From Deltaproteobacteria bacterium (GTDB taxonomy: Bacteria > Myxococcota_A > UBA9160 > SZUA-336): a DNA stretch of 39,213 bases. This document shows, piece by piece, positions 1-7,579 of this stretch. The position numbers were made by a program, and so were the translations under genes. A model generated the notes under the pieces. The model ran no database searches, was not told the DNA's origin, and saw only the letters and a list, made by a program, of their open reading frames with translations. Positions within the stretch are counted from its first letter, which is position 1. Each line of letters begins with the position of its first letter. The DNA is taken from assembly GCA_029261895.1 (NCBI GenBank), contig JAJDAK010000099.1, forward strand, positions 1 to 39,213. The letters run 5' to 3'.

Positions 1-38
1 TCCAGTAGCCGCGCTACGAAACGAAGCCGTTCATCCAT
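1..38 (-). CDS. IS481-family transposase, N-terminal fragment (runs off left edge)
   Basis: The ATG at 38-36 reads M-D-E-R-L-R-F-V-A-R-L-L and continues past the left edge. This is the characteristic opening of IS481-family DDE transposases, whose next segment is a helix-turn-helix. An AAGGAG-type ribosome binding site lies about 10 nt upstream, at roughly 48-53. Only 12 residues are visible, so intactness of the element cannot be judged. The family call rests on remembered N-terminal similarity. Confidence 0.6.
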   Translation of the reverse strand, partial: MDERLRFVARLL

Positions 39-128
39 CTTGTAACACTCCTTCCAGGGCACTTTGCTCTCCCTTGCAAAGACCCAAAAGTGTTACCCAT
101 GTGACCGGTTTGAACTGTTACCCCTCTC
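39..128 (-). mobile_element. upstream end of the IS481-like element
   Basis: Non-coding DNA between the transposase start and flanking DNA. TGTTACCC occurs twice, at 91-98 and 116-123, and such repeated short motifs are common at the transposase-proximal ends of this family. The outer boundary is estimated from where the repeats stop. No target duplication can be tested because the other end is outside the window. Confidence 0.45.
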
Positions 129-379
129 TCGGGAAGGGCACGCTTAGCGATAAACGAACGTGGAACCTCACGCTCTGGTGAGGTTCTCACCATTCCCCAT
201 CTTCAACGTAGTGATCAACGGACTGGGGCGAGGTTACGAGCCCCACCATTCTATTCGCTGGCCTGGCCACGCCGCTACGCAGCCTTTGACCTTGCGTTCC
301 AACATGGTCTCTTCTTAGCGGCGCGCGGTTGCGTGCGTGCCTTTGGTGGAACGCGGGGACTGATTGTCTCGTAACAGGC
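129..379. other. non-coding stretch with overlapping hairpins
   Basis: No convincing gene is seen here. Three hairpins are clear. A 9-bp perfect stem pairs 163-171 with 178-186. An alternative 6-bp stem pairs 177-182 with 186-191 and shares bases with the first, so the two exclude each other. A third 6-bp stem pairs 224-229 with 240-245. None is followed by a T-tract. The stretch could be the 3' end of the minus-strand operon, IS debris or an RNA element. Confidence 0.35.
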
Positions 380-574
380 CTAGTCCCATGCGTCGGGGCC
401 TTCGTCCTCTTCGCTTTCTTCGGGGTAGTACCCGAACCAACGATAGAGGAACCAGAGAACGGATCCTATGAACATCACCGTGACTAGGATGGCCTCGGCT
501 CCAAAGATCCGAAGCAATACCATCCCGAGTAGGCTCGCGAGGAACAACGCCCGCCATGCACCCCAGTCAATCAT
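380..574 (-). CDS. small membrane protein, unknown function
   Basis: A 64-residue protein starting M-I-D-W-G-A-W. It has two adjacent hydrophobic segments, at about residues 7-20 and 25-42, followed by an acidic tail rich in Glu and Asp. It is therefore probably an inner-membrane protein with a polar C-terminus. I chose this ATG because it lies 25 bp after the stop of the HDOD gene; a longer reading from 649 would overlap that gene and add a basic, low-complexity N-terminus. No strong ribosome binding site is visible. It is the third gene of a minus-strand group behind the HD-GYP and HDOD genes, so it may share their transcript. I do not recognise the family. Confidence 0.55.
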   Translation of the reverse strand: MIDWGAWRALFLASLLGMVLLRIFGAEAILVTVMFIGSVLWFLYRWFGYYPEESEEDEGPDAWD

Positions 575-599
575 TGAACGGGGGCCGCGTCTTGGCGCT

Positions 600-1400
600 C
601 TATTTGAAAACGCCTGAGACTTCTTTGAGGCGTTCTTCGGTGAGGACACGGATGTCTTCGAGGTCGTCGGGGAGCAGGCCGAGATCGCTCAGTACGGCTT
701 CGTCTTGCTCGCTTGGGCCGTGATCGCTCCATGCTTCGGAATGATCCTCGAGCACAACGTGCGCAGCGTAGAGCAAGGTTGCGAGCGGGCGGCTGCGATC
801 GTTCGCCGCGTTTGGGTCGTGGTGATGTCCGATCGCGTTGATCAAAAGATCCCGGAAGCCCCAGTCTGCGGCGATCTCACAGAGTTTTGTCTCGTGGGTT
901 TCACCGAACGCGTCTTGCTCGGCGGTCGCGAGTGATTCGGCGCTTTGGGTCGCGTTTACGACGACGTCGGCATAGCGCGCACCGTGGGCTTGAGACATTT
1001 CAACCACTCCCAGATCGTGCAGGAGGCCCGCGAGGTAGGCTTCTGACTCCAACGGAAGTGATAGGCAGCGTGCGATGAGTTGTGCGCAGACACCGGTCTC
1101 GAGGCTGTGGGTCCAGAGCTGATCGCCGTGGAGCGAACCAATCTGTACACCGTTCATTTTGGCTTTCACAAGTACCGACGATGCGATCTGCGAAACCGTT
1201 CGCATTCCCAGGATCAAGACCGCACGTTCCAGTCGATCGATCTTGCCCTCCATGCCATAGAGCGCAGAGTTAGAAACGCGAACGATTTCGACCGCGAGCT
1301 TCGGTGAGGCTGCGACTTTCTGCCCAAAGTTTTCGAGTGAAACATTGTCGTCGCGCGAGAGATTGAGAATCTCACCTAATAGGACTAGTTCGATACTCAT
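600..1400 (-). CDS. HDOD domain protein
   Basis: A 266-residue protein made almost entirely of one HDOD domain, a divergent metal-dependent HD phosphohydrolase-like module found in bacterial signalling proteins. The N-terminal part shows the typical L-A-V-E-I-V-R-V-S-N-S pattern. The HD pair is H128-D129 within G-L-L-H-D-L-G, with further histidines at H98 and in a later G-H-H-H-D run. The start is the ATG at 1400 because it overlaps the stop of the upstream HD-GYP gene by 4 bp (ATGA), implying translational coupling. HDOD proteins often act in signalling, chemotaxis or motility control without proven enzymatic activity. Coupling to an HD-GYP gene suggests a shared pathway, possibly cyclic-di-GMP signalling. 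Its partner is not identifiable here. Confidence 0.85.
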   Translation of the reverse strand: MSIELVLLGEILNLSRDDNVSLENFGQKVAASPKLAVEIVRVSNSALYGMEGKIDRLERAVLILGMRTVSQIASSVLVKAKMNGVQIGSLHGDQLWTHSLETGVCAQLIARCLSLPLESEAYLAGLLHDLGVVEMSQAHGARYADVVVNATQSAESLATAEQDAFGETHETKLCEIAADWGFRDLLINAIGHHHDPNAANDRSRPLATLLYAAHVVLEDHSEAWSDHGPSEQDEAVLSDLGLLPDDLEDIRVLTEERLKEVSGVFK

Positions 1401-2485
1401 GGCTCGGGAACTCCTCGACAGGATTGCAGCGCGATTTCGAAAGTGATGTTTTCTCCGACCGCGTCTTCCAATTGGATCCATGTGGACTGGGGTTCAATAC
1501 TAAACGTGTCGACGATATCCGGATCAAGACGTTGGTTTTTGGCGTCTTGAAGCAGCGGGATCGCTTCCTCGTGCGTCATGGCTTCTTTGTACGGTCGCTT
1601 CGATCGAATCGCATCGTAGCTGTCGACGACTGCGAAAATTCGCGCGTTTACCGGAATGTCCTCCGCAACAAGGCCCGTGGGATAGCCACTGCCATCCCAT
1701 GCTTCGTGGTGCGAACGCGGAACATCAGCCGCATCATGAAGAAAGTAAATGCCGCGTAATAGCTCGGAACCAATTTCGGTATGGGTCTTCATGATCACCC
1801 ATTCCTCGTCGGTGAAACTACCCGGCTTCAGCAAGACGGCGTCGGGAATGCCGATCTTTCCAATGTCATGGAGCAACGCACCACGAAAAAGGTTTTCCAA
1901 CGCCTCTTCGCTGAGTCCCATGCGCACGCCGATCAAGACCGAGTAGATCGCGACCCGTTGAGAGTGACACGCGGTTTCTTTTTCTTTGCAGTCGAGTGCT
2001 CCAACGAGCGCAACTAGGGTCTGGTCGTAACTTTCGCGGACGGTATTGAGTGCGGTTTCGAGGTCTCTCGCGCGCTTGCCTAACTCTGCAGCCATGCGCT
2101 GGGCCTCGTCTTCGCGCTCGTTGCCACTTTGTACGTGCGCGATTGCACGCTCGACAGTTCGAGCGAGCGCACTATCGACCTCGTCCTCGGGCAGCACATC
2201 AAACGCACCATGGCGGAAGCAATCGCGAACCAGTCCGGCATCTGCGTCGTTCTCGGTGATGACGACCAGCGGAACGTCTGGGTAACGTAGCCTGTGTTGA
2301 CGCATCAGCCGCGGACCGCGTTGCTCGAGTTCAGCTGCGGTGACAACTCGAACGGCGCAATCTTTGATATTCCCAGCGCAGAGAAGGAAACGTTCCTGGA
2401 GCGCCTTCTGAAGGCATTCGGTGACTGGGGCGTCAGCGTCGACACCGACGCGTGGGATGGATGGATCGTGACTTGTCATCCCCAT
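1397..2485 (-). CDS. HD-GYP domain protein with degenerate receiver domain
   Basis: A 362-residue protein (from the ATG at 2485). Residues about 12-120 resemble the second half of a response-regulator receiver, but the acidic pocket and phospho-acceptor Asp are not recognisable, so this is probably a non-phosphorylated pseudo-receiver. A heptad-like linker at about 122-155 could form a coiled coil. The C-terminal domain is a classic HD-GYP: H-D-I-G-K-I-G at 206-212, then H-H-E-A-W-D-G-S-G-Y-P beginning near 259. HD-GYP proteins hydrolyse cyclic-di-GMP to pGpG or GMP at a di- or tri-iron centre, and the metal and signature residues look intact. A TTG at 2500 and an ATG at 2479 are alternative starts. 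It is the first gene of the minus-strand group and overlaps the HDOD gene by 4 bp. Confidence 0.85.
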   Translation of the reverse strand: MGMTSHDPSIPRVGVDADAPVTECLQKALQERFLLCAGNIKDCAVRVVTAAELEQRGPRLMRQHRLRYPDVPLVVITENDADAGLVRDCFRHGAFDVLPEDEVDSALARTVERAIAHVQSGNEREDEAQRMAAELGKRARDLETALNTVRESYDQTLVALVGALDCKEKETACHSQRVAIYSVLIGVRMGLSEEALENLFRGALLHDIGKIGIPDAVLLKPGSFTDEEWVIMKTHTEIGSELLRGIYFLHDAADVPRSHHEAWDGSGYPTGLVAEDIPVNARIFAVVDSYDAIRSKRPYKEAMTHEEAIPLLQDAKNQRLDPDIVDTFSIEPQSTWIQLEDAVGENITFEIALQSCRGVPEP

Positions 2486-2522
2486 CGAAATCGACTTCAA
2501 ATGGCGGAAGCTGAAGTTTTAC

Positions 2523-3209
2523 TTACCAGCTTTGGCGAACGGCGCAATGCTGCAAAGCCGCCAAGTTATCGAAGTGTTGCGCGCGTCGAAGACATACCCA
2601 GTCAGTCAGGTCGCACGGCTCGATAGAAGGCGTCATCTTGCAACGTGCCTGCATGTTGGGTGGAAACTGATTGTCCAGAAGAGCATGCTGAAGTACAACA
2701 CTATCGGCAGCTGTCATGATCTCATTGTCCCAGGGATGGACCGTGCCGTCGTACTCGCCAGAACCAAACCACTTCGATCACCGTCGGCCAGAAGTCGCCG
2801 TAGTCGTCATCGGTCAGTCGTACGACTGGACCGAGAGCGGGGTCGAAAACAAAGATCTCGGAATCCCCGGTTTCCGATTGGCTTCCGGGAAGTCCACCTT
2901 GGGCTTCGAACGCGATGACGCCATCGATGTCTAAATCGGCGCGGCCGGATAGCGATCTCGGACAGTGCCGGCGTCCAGCGTGATCTCGAAGCGCTGGCCA
3001 TCCACTTCGGCCAGAATCCCCGCGTCGAGGCCGCCCTCAAAGACCTGCCAAGCGATGTCTTCGAAGTCGTTCACCACGGGACGCTGGTCCGGCAGGTCGT
3101 TGTCGGTGAGCTGTGAAAACGCATATCCAGGCATGTCGATGCGCTTGGGGGGTGCCGCGTTCGCTGGATCTGCCACCAGAGCCAAGAAAATCAGGTACAG
3201 GAGTCTCAT
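2523..3209 (-). pseudogene. frameshifted remnant of a secreted beta-propeller-like protein
   Basis: Three reading frames on the minus strand together make one recognisable protein. Frame A (3209 to about 2940) starts with a signal peptide (M-R-L-L-Y-L-I-F-L-A-L, cleavage probably after A-N-A) and contains Q-L-T-D-N-D-L-P-D-Q-R-P-V-V. It stops at 2931. Frame B (about 2945-2765) continues D-L-D-I-D-G-V-I-A-F-E-A-Q and repeats the motif as R-L-T-D-D-D-Y-G-D-F-W-P-T-V. It stops at 2722. Frame C (about 2757-2523) continues G-E-Y-D-G-T-V-H-P-W-D-N-E-I. The repeated L-T-D-(N/D)-D...P-x-V pattern followed by a Trp-containing strand matches TolB/PD40-like propeller blades. At least two single-base shifts are needed, so the gene looks dead. 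The last part of frame C is uncertain. Confidence 0.6.
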
Positions 3210-3269
3210 ATCCCAAGGAATGGTGAGACCCACCAATAGGTGATCAGGTCGGACGAATCCTGGTCGAGA

Positions 3270-3298
3270 TTGCTAAAAAGCGCCGCTTTCGGTAGAAA
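3270..3298 (+). promoter_or_regulatory. putative promoter of tRNA-Asp
   Basis: TTGCTA (3270-3275), a 17-bp spacer and TAGAAA (3293-3298) form a sigma70-like pair with four of six consensus bases in each box. The expected start near 3305 lies a few bases before the mature tRNA 5' end at 3311. This is inference from spacing and position. Confidence 0.4.
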
Positions 3299-3310
3299 CA
3301 CCGCCGCGGA

Positions 3311-3387
3311 GGAGCGGTAGTTCAACTGGTTAGAGCACCGGCCTGTCACGCCGGAAGTTGCGGGTTCGAGTCCCGTCCGCTCCGCCA
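3311..3387 (+). tRNA. tRNA-Asp (GTC)
   Basis: A 77-nt cloverleaf with the CCA end encoded. The acceptor stem pairs GGAGCGG (3311-3317) with CCGCTCC (3377-3383), with discriminator G at 3384 and CCA at 3385-3387. The anticodon stem CCGGC/GCCGG encloses the loop CTGTCAC, giving anticodon GTC at 3345-3347, which reads Asp codons. The T-loop TTCGAGT is standard. It stands alone between the decayed propeller gene and IS3 debris, which fits a tRNA-flanked accessory region. No duplicated tRNA 3' end was found elsewhere in the window. Confidence 0.98.
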
Positions 3388-3424
3388 GTCGACCCTGTAA
3401 GTATCTGCTTCATTTAGCTTACAC

Positions 3425-3758
3425 CTAGGCCCGGACGGGCAATATTGCGACTTGAGCACGTACCGGGCACTTTGCCGCGTCCCTTAATCTTTGCCATACG
3501 GCCACCCGCGTGATGCCAGACGACACCCCCATGGTCTTGACCATCACCCCAAACTGGGTCCAGTTGGAGAGCGAGAAACCGGATTCGTCCCGAAAGCTCC
3601 CATTGAATGACTCGATGTACGCGTTATCGGTTGGCTTACCGGGCTTGGAGAAATCCGATGTGACACCCGCTTGATACGCCCAAAGGTCCAAGCATTCTCG
3701 ACTAAAGTTATCCACCAACGTCAACGCACGAAATTCCCAATACTCTTGCTCCTACTCC
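3425..3758 (-). pseudogene. decayed IS3-family transposase (OrfB) fragment
   Basis: The minus strand encodes R-A-L-T-L-V-D-N-F-S-R-E-C-L and then P-G-K-P-T-D-N-A-Y-I-E-S-F-N-G-S-F-R-D-E, two hallmarks of the DDE (rve) catalytic core of IS3-family OrfB. In intact enzymes these blocks are separated by about 60-70 residues; here only about 20 lie between them, so an internal deletion has removed part of the core. An in-frame TAG near 3758 precedes the first block. After the second block the protein no longer resembles a transposase, suggesting a frameshift or chimeric junction. It is a non-functional relic between tRNA-Asp and the oxygenase cassette. Confidence 0.75.
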
Positions 3759-3915
3759 AGCCAGCGGACCGTGCGGCCTCTAGGCGCCCACAGCACCGGG
3801 AGAAGTCCAGTGACGCGACTTTAGAACGACTGTGGCGTTGAAAAACTTCTCTGCGAAGAGGGCGTCCTTTCAGTTATCCTTGGTTGCGAACAACAGCTCG
3901 CTCGATGGAGATAGG

Positions 3916-5280
3916 ATGACCACCCAACCCAATGTGCTGAATGTTTTGCTGCATCCGGTGTCGGCTGATTGTTTCTTGAATGAGTACTGGGGGCAAAAGA
4001 CACTTTTTCTAGAAGGTGATGAGTCCAAAATTACGGATCTTCTGGGTCAACCCATTACCTGGGCGGATTACCACAAAGTCGCTCAAGACATCGCGGAGTC
4101 GCGCCATCACGAGCAACCGATTCGGGCTGCCTCGCTCCTTTGTAGCCGCGGCGCGATGGAGTACCGAGATCGGGTGGGCGGTTTCCTTCCCTTGGTACGC
4201 GTGGAAGCCAACCTGGCACCGGAATATCTCGCTTCAGGTATCCCCGTAACTCTTCCAAATATTCACTGGTTTCATGAAGGGGTTGCTCGTTTTATGCAAG
4301 GCCTGACCTGTGAGTTAGGGGGGCTTAGGAACTTGGAGGGCGTGTTCGCCACCAATCCCGCTGGTGGCTCCGGCGTTGCAAGCCATTTTGACTCGTTTCC
4401 GACGATGCATCTTCAGTTGGTCGGACGTAAGCGATGGACAGTGTCCAAGCGGCCCGAGTATCCGTGGCCCTTACGGCCCGGCGTGATGAAGTGTAATGAC
4501 ATGACGGAGTATATTGACCAGAATGGACAGCTGGTCGTGAGGGAGCTGGATGCTGAAGAGCGCGTCTCCTACGACGTATCTCCAGGAGATATCATCTTCT
4601 TGCCTGCGGGCACTTGGCACGAAGCCCATCCCTTTGACGAGGATACCCTCGGTTTGGAATTGCTCTTCAATCGCCTCACTATGAAGGATCTGCTCAGTGA
4701 AGTGGTCCAAGAGCGTCTCGCCAGGCTTGAGATCGGCCGGCGCGATGTACCGCTCTACCTCAGAGATCAAAACTCCGTTGAAGAAATCCCTGACGAGGTC
4801 TCTCATCATTTCACCCAGGGACTGCACGCGCTACAAGACGTAGTGAAGGATCTAGAGAATAATCATCGCGATCTACATCAGCTCTGGAAGAGCCTCGCAA
4901 ATGGATTCATTGGGAAACCTGACATCCGGAATCCGAAGCCATTACGTCTAACCGGCACGGAGACAGGAACAGAAAAACTTCGCACGGAGTCAGATGCGTT
5001 TACTGAGCTGGGACCCGAGACGAAGTTGTGCGTGAGTAGGCGCGGGCCACTCTCGGTTATCTCCTTCCAAGAAAACGAGAAGGATCGACTTCTGCTGTTT
5101 CAACAAGAACACCGCGTTTCAATCGACGCTCAAATGAGCAAGCTAGGTACGTTCCTGGTCAGGGCCAAAACCTCTAAGTTTCGCGCCGATGAAGCATGCA
5201 AGAACATGAACCTTGAATGGGAATTGCTTCGGTCGACCCTGCGGGATCTGTTGCGTAAGGGTTTTCTAGAGGTCGTGTAG
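3916..5280 (+). CDS. JmjC/cupin-4 family Fe(II)/2-oxoglutarate oxygenase
   Basis: A 454-residue protein. The double-stranded beta-helix (about residues 90-255) carries a metal-binding facial triad: H157-F-D159 after G-G-S-G-V-A-S, and H235 in P-A-G-T-W-H-E. The segments L-Q-L-V-G-R-K-R-W and P-G-D-I-I-F-L-P are typical of the JmjC/cupin-4 group that includes the ribosome oxygenases RoxA/YcfD and MINA53. Those enzymes hydroxylate protein side chains using Fe(II), O2 and 2-oxoglutarate. The C-terminal 180 residues are longer than in YcfD, and the last 80 look like a winged helix. The ATG at 3916 is preferred because GGAG lies 5 nt upstream; an in-frame ATG at 3832 lacks a ribosome binding site. 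The stop overlaps the next start by 1 nt (TAGTG), so the two genes are coupled. The substrate is unknown. Confidence 0.8.
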   Translation: MTTQPNVLNVLLHPVSADCFLNEYWGQKTLFLEGDESKITDLLGQPITWADYHKVAQDIAESRHHEQPIRAASLLCSRGAMEYRDRVGGFLPLVRVEANLAPEYLASGIPVTLPNIHWFHEGVARFMQGLTCELGGLRNLEGVFATNPAGGSGVASHFDSFPTMHLQLVGRKRWTVSKRPEYPWPLRPGVMKCNDMTEYIDQNGQLVVRELDAEERVSYDVSPGDIIFLPAGTWHEAHPFDEDTLGLELLFNRLTMKDLLSEVVQERLARLEIGRRDVPLYLRDQNSVEEIPDEVSHHFTQGLHALQDVVKDLENNHRDLHQLWKSLANGFIGKPDIRNPKPLRLTGTETGTEKLRTESDAFTELGPETKLCVSRRGPLSVISFQENEKDRLLLFQQEHRVSIDAQMSKLGTFLVRAKTSKFRADEACKNMNLEWELLRSTLRDLLRKGFLEVV

Positions 5281-5996
5281 TGTCTCAAGTGGAACTCGAC
5301 AATCACAGCCTCCCGACAAGACAAGCGATCCAAGAGTACGTTTCTCGAGCGAGTGTCACCCAGCATCCGTTTTTTCGCAGCTTAGAATCAGCGCAGGACC
5401 CAGTGTTCGCCCTTTGGTGTTTCGCGAAAAATCTATATCCGCTCACCGAGGCAAGTCCACAGTGGCTTGCCTCCGCGCTAGCCTCGACAAACGATCGGCA
5501 TCTGCAATGTTTTTATGCTTCGATTCTGTTTGACGAGTTGGGGCAAGGTGACGTCAGGAATAACCATCTGGCGATGCTCTCCAGAATGGTTGCCGGTCTG
5601 GAGAACCGCTTAGGACCTCAGGATGATCTATCCCTCGTTTCACCGGGCGAGGGTCTATTCACGGTCATGGGGAAGATCTTCGAAGAAGACGAGATCGATC
5701 CTTGGCACGGCGTTGGCTCCCTGCTGATGTTTGAATCGGTCTTCTTGGATATGTTCACGGTTGTTTCTGCGGTTGCCCATCGGGTGGACAGCATGGATTC
5801 ACGGGTCTTTGAATGGGTCCATTTGCATGCCGAGGTCGATCACGACCACGTCCGAATCACGCGCGAGATCCTTGATCACGCGCCCGACTCGGGACCTGAA
5901 ATCGTCTCGATTGCGAGCGGCATGATGTGGACCCAGAACAATGTATCGGAATGGCTCAATGGGCTTTCAAAGCTAGTGAAACCGATAGGTTTATAG
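5280..5996 (+). CDS. haem-oxygenase-like diiron oxygenase (HDO) family protein
   Basis: A 238-residue, mainly helical protein starting at GTG. Its putative ligands fit the haem-oxygenase-like diiron family (relatives include CADD, UndA, BesC and SznF). They are E86 and H96 in D-E-L-G-Q-G-D-V-R-N-N-H, E152 in M-F-E-S-V-F, and H183, D187 and H190 in H-A-E-V-D-H-D-H, which matches H-x3-D-x2-H exactly. Known members activate O2 at a labile diiron site for decarboxylation, N-oxygenation or C-C cleavage. The gene is directly coupled to the JmjC gene, so the two iron enzymes probably act on one pathway or on a common protein or peptide. No precursor-peptide, carrier-protein or transporter gene is adjacent, so the product cannot be named. 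A non-diiron TenA/PqqC-like role is less likely given the full ligand set. Confidence 0.75.
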   Translation: MSQVELDNHSLPTRQAIQEYVSRASVTQHPFFRSLESAQDPVFALWCFAKNLYPLTEASPQWLASALASTNDRHLQCFYASILFDELGQGDVRNNHLAMLSRMVAGLENRLGPQDDLSLVSPGEGLFTVMGKIFEEDEIDPWHGVGSLLMFESVFLDMFTVVSAVAHRVDSMDSRVFEWVHLHAEVDHDHVRITREILDHAPDSGPEIVSIASGMMWTQNNVSEWLNGLSKLVKPIGL

Positions 5997-6018
5997 ACTG
6001 GGCTTTACGTCTATCGGT
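5981..6018. terminator. hairpin between convergent genes, possible bidirectional terminator
   Basis: ACCGATAG (5981-5988) is the exact reverse complement of CTATCGGT (6011-6018). Inside it ATAGAC (5993-5998) pairs with GTCTAT (6009-6014). The two stems share bases and would compete. The element covers the 3' ends of the HDO gene and the convergent glycosyltransferase gene, only 14 bp apart. There is no strong T-tract, so terminator function is inferred from position only. Confidence 0.35.
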
Positions 6019-7501
6019 ACCCTTGGATCGTCGGAAGCTTCGCGTTGCCTTGCAACCATACTCTTGCGGATTGCGGAAATGCTTGACCGTGTTTCTGAGC
6101 AAGCCGATGCAGGTGTTCGACGCGTTTCTCGCGAAGCCCGGGAGTCATTTCTTCGAGCTGGAGCGTACGACCGTAGATTTCGCCGCGCGCTTGCGGGAAT
6201 AGGTCGGGATGATCTGCGAGCGCGTGGCCGCCTTCGGTGCGCGAGCGTACTTCGCTGGTCACGCGGGATATGTGGATCGGTGTTGCGAGCGCAAAGAGTC
6301 GCAACCAAAGTTCCCAGTCTTCGAGAACGCGGAGCGACTCGTCGAAACCGTCGGTCTCATCTAAGAGTGCGCGCTCGAAGAGCACGGCTTGAATCGGAAT
6401 ACGGTTTTCGAGGGCGAAGCGCATCGGGTCGTATGTTTCCTGAAACGGCGGAGCAATCCCCGAAGCGACCGGTAAGTCGTCGGTCTCGTTTTCCATGAGC
6501 ACCCTGCTATCCGTAAACGCGATTCGGTTGCCGGCATTTAATACGGAGATCAGCGTTTGGAAATGATGCGGCAACAGCCGGTCATCATCATCCAAGAACC
6601 CGATGTACTTGCCGCGCGCAAGTCGCAGTCCCATGTTTCGCGCACCCGAGGGTCCGCGCGAAGATCCACTGTGGATGACTGTTGTGCGTGGGCCGTTTGC
6701 GGATACGGGTTTATCCCCGCCGTCGTTCACGATGATGATTTCGAAGTCTTGGAACGTTTGTTTTTCAAGGCTGTGTAGCGCGCGAGCCAAGAGGCGCGGT
6801 CGATTCTTTGTGGGAATGATTACGCTGATCGCGGGACTTTCAGAAATCTGCGGTGTCGAGCCCGCGGAAGTTCCAAAATCGAGTCCCATCCCCCGATCCG
6901 TTCCGCCAAGCAATGCGTCCGCCCAGTCGCGAAGTGCCGCGGCTGCGTTCGTGGCATTGAGCTTTTGCAGGCGCGAGGCGCAATCCTGAATGGCACTCGG
7001 CAATCGGGTCTGACTCCTGGGCTGACGCAGAATCGGGTAGAGGTCTTCGAACGCAAAGGCGCGCAGCGTCGGCTCGACATAGACGCTGCGGTCCGAGGGC
7101 AAGGTGGTCGACCCCTTGGCAAGCGATGTATTGCAGCGTTCGGCCGGAAAACTCCGGAGTAACTCGACCGCAAGGCTTGCGAGCGCGAACGGATCGCTCG
7201 GTGACAGGTGGGTGCTGGCTTTGCGGAGGAGGTCGGTGCGCACGAGTACCGCGGTGACATGTTCCGGGCGTAGGAGTAAGTCGAGGCCCAGCGCGTACGC
7301 GTGCGCATCTGTCGGCAAATCAATCCAGGCGACACGCGTTGGATCCTCGAGAAGTGTTCTGCCATGCGCTTCGACGGAAGCTTCATCGATCTCGGCGCCG
7401 GGCAAGACGAAGAGGATCAGCGGATCTGCGACGTTTTCGATGAAGAGGGACGGCGCTGGAAGTTCCATCAGCGTGAGCGAGATCGCGTCTTTTTCCTGCA
7501 T
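6011..7501 (-). CDS. GT2-family glycosyltransferase
   Basis: A 496-residue protein. A GT-A fold begins at about residue 225 with I-S-V-I-I-P-T-K-N-R-P. It contains V-N-D-G at 258-261 and the metal and nucleotide-sugar binding L-D-D-D-D at 303-307. A downstream E-D-W-E-L-W-L-R motif near 395 is typical of the GT2 acceptor side. The N-terminal 200 residues lack these motifs but include L-R-P-E-H-V-T-A-V-L-V-R-T-D-L-L, which resembles the second half of a GT-A domain and may be a decayed duplicate. The enzyme likely transfers a sugar to a cell-surface glycan; donor and acceptor are unknown. It diverges from the FkbM methyltransferase gene 78 bp away, and such pairs are common in glycan-modification clusters. 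Confidence 0.8.
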   Translation of the reverse strand: MQEKDAISLTLMELPAPSLFIENVADPLILFVLPGAEIDEASVEAHGRTLLEDPTRVAWIDLPTDAHAYALGLDLLLRPEHVTAVLVRTDLLRKASTHLSPSDPFALASLAVELLRSFPAERCNTSLAKGSTTLPSDRSVYVEPTLRAFAFEDLYPILRQPRSQTRLPSAIQDCASRLQKLNATNAAAALRDWADALLGGTDRGMGLDFGTSAGSTPQISESPAISVIIPTKNRPRLLARALHSLEKQTFQDFEIIIVNDGGDKPVSANGPRTTVIHSGSSRGPSGARNMGLRLARGKYIGFLDDDDRLLPHHFQTLISVLNAGNRIAFTDSRVLMENETDDLPVASGIAPPFQETYDPMRFALENRIPIQAVLFERALLDETDGFDESLRVLEDWELWLRLFALATPIHISRVTSEVRSRTEGGHALADHPDLFPQARGEIYGRTLQLEEMTPGLREKRVEHLHRLAQKHGQAFPQSARVWLQGNAKLPTIQGYR

Positions 7502-7579
7502 CGAGGCCCCCGTACTGATTGGAGCGGCGGTATCGGCAAAAACCTAAACAGCGCGCGCAGCTCGCCGAACTAACTCTCT

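Noticed and set aside
2294..2626. Plus-strand open frame of about 110 codons over the start of the HD-GYP gene
   Set aside because: It is antisense to a clearly coding HD-GYP gene and has no recognisable domain or ribosome binding site.
3396..3423. TGTAAG/CTTACA hairpin after tRNA-Asp, considered as a terminator
   Set aside because: Stem of 6 bp with a 16-nt loop and no T-tract.
3832..3915. 28-codon in-frame extension of the JmjC gene, considered as a leader or precursor peptide
   Set aside because: No ribosome binding site, no stop before the JmjC start, and no precursor-like core; the 3916 ATG has a proper ribosome binding site.
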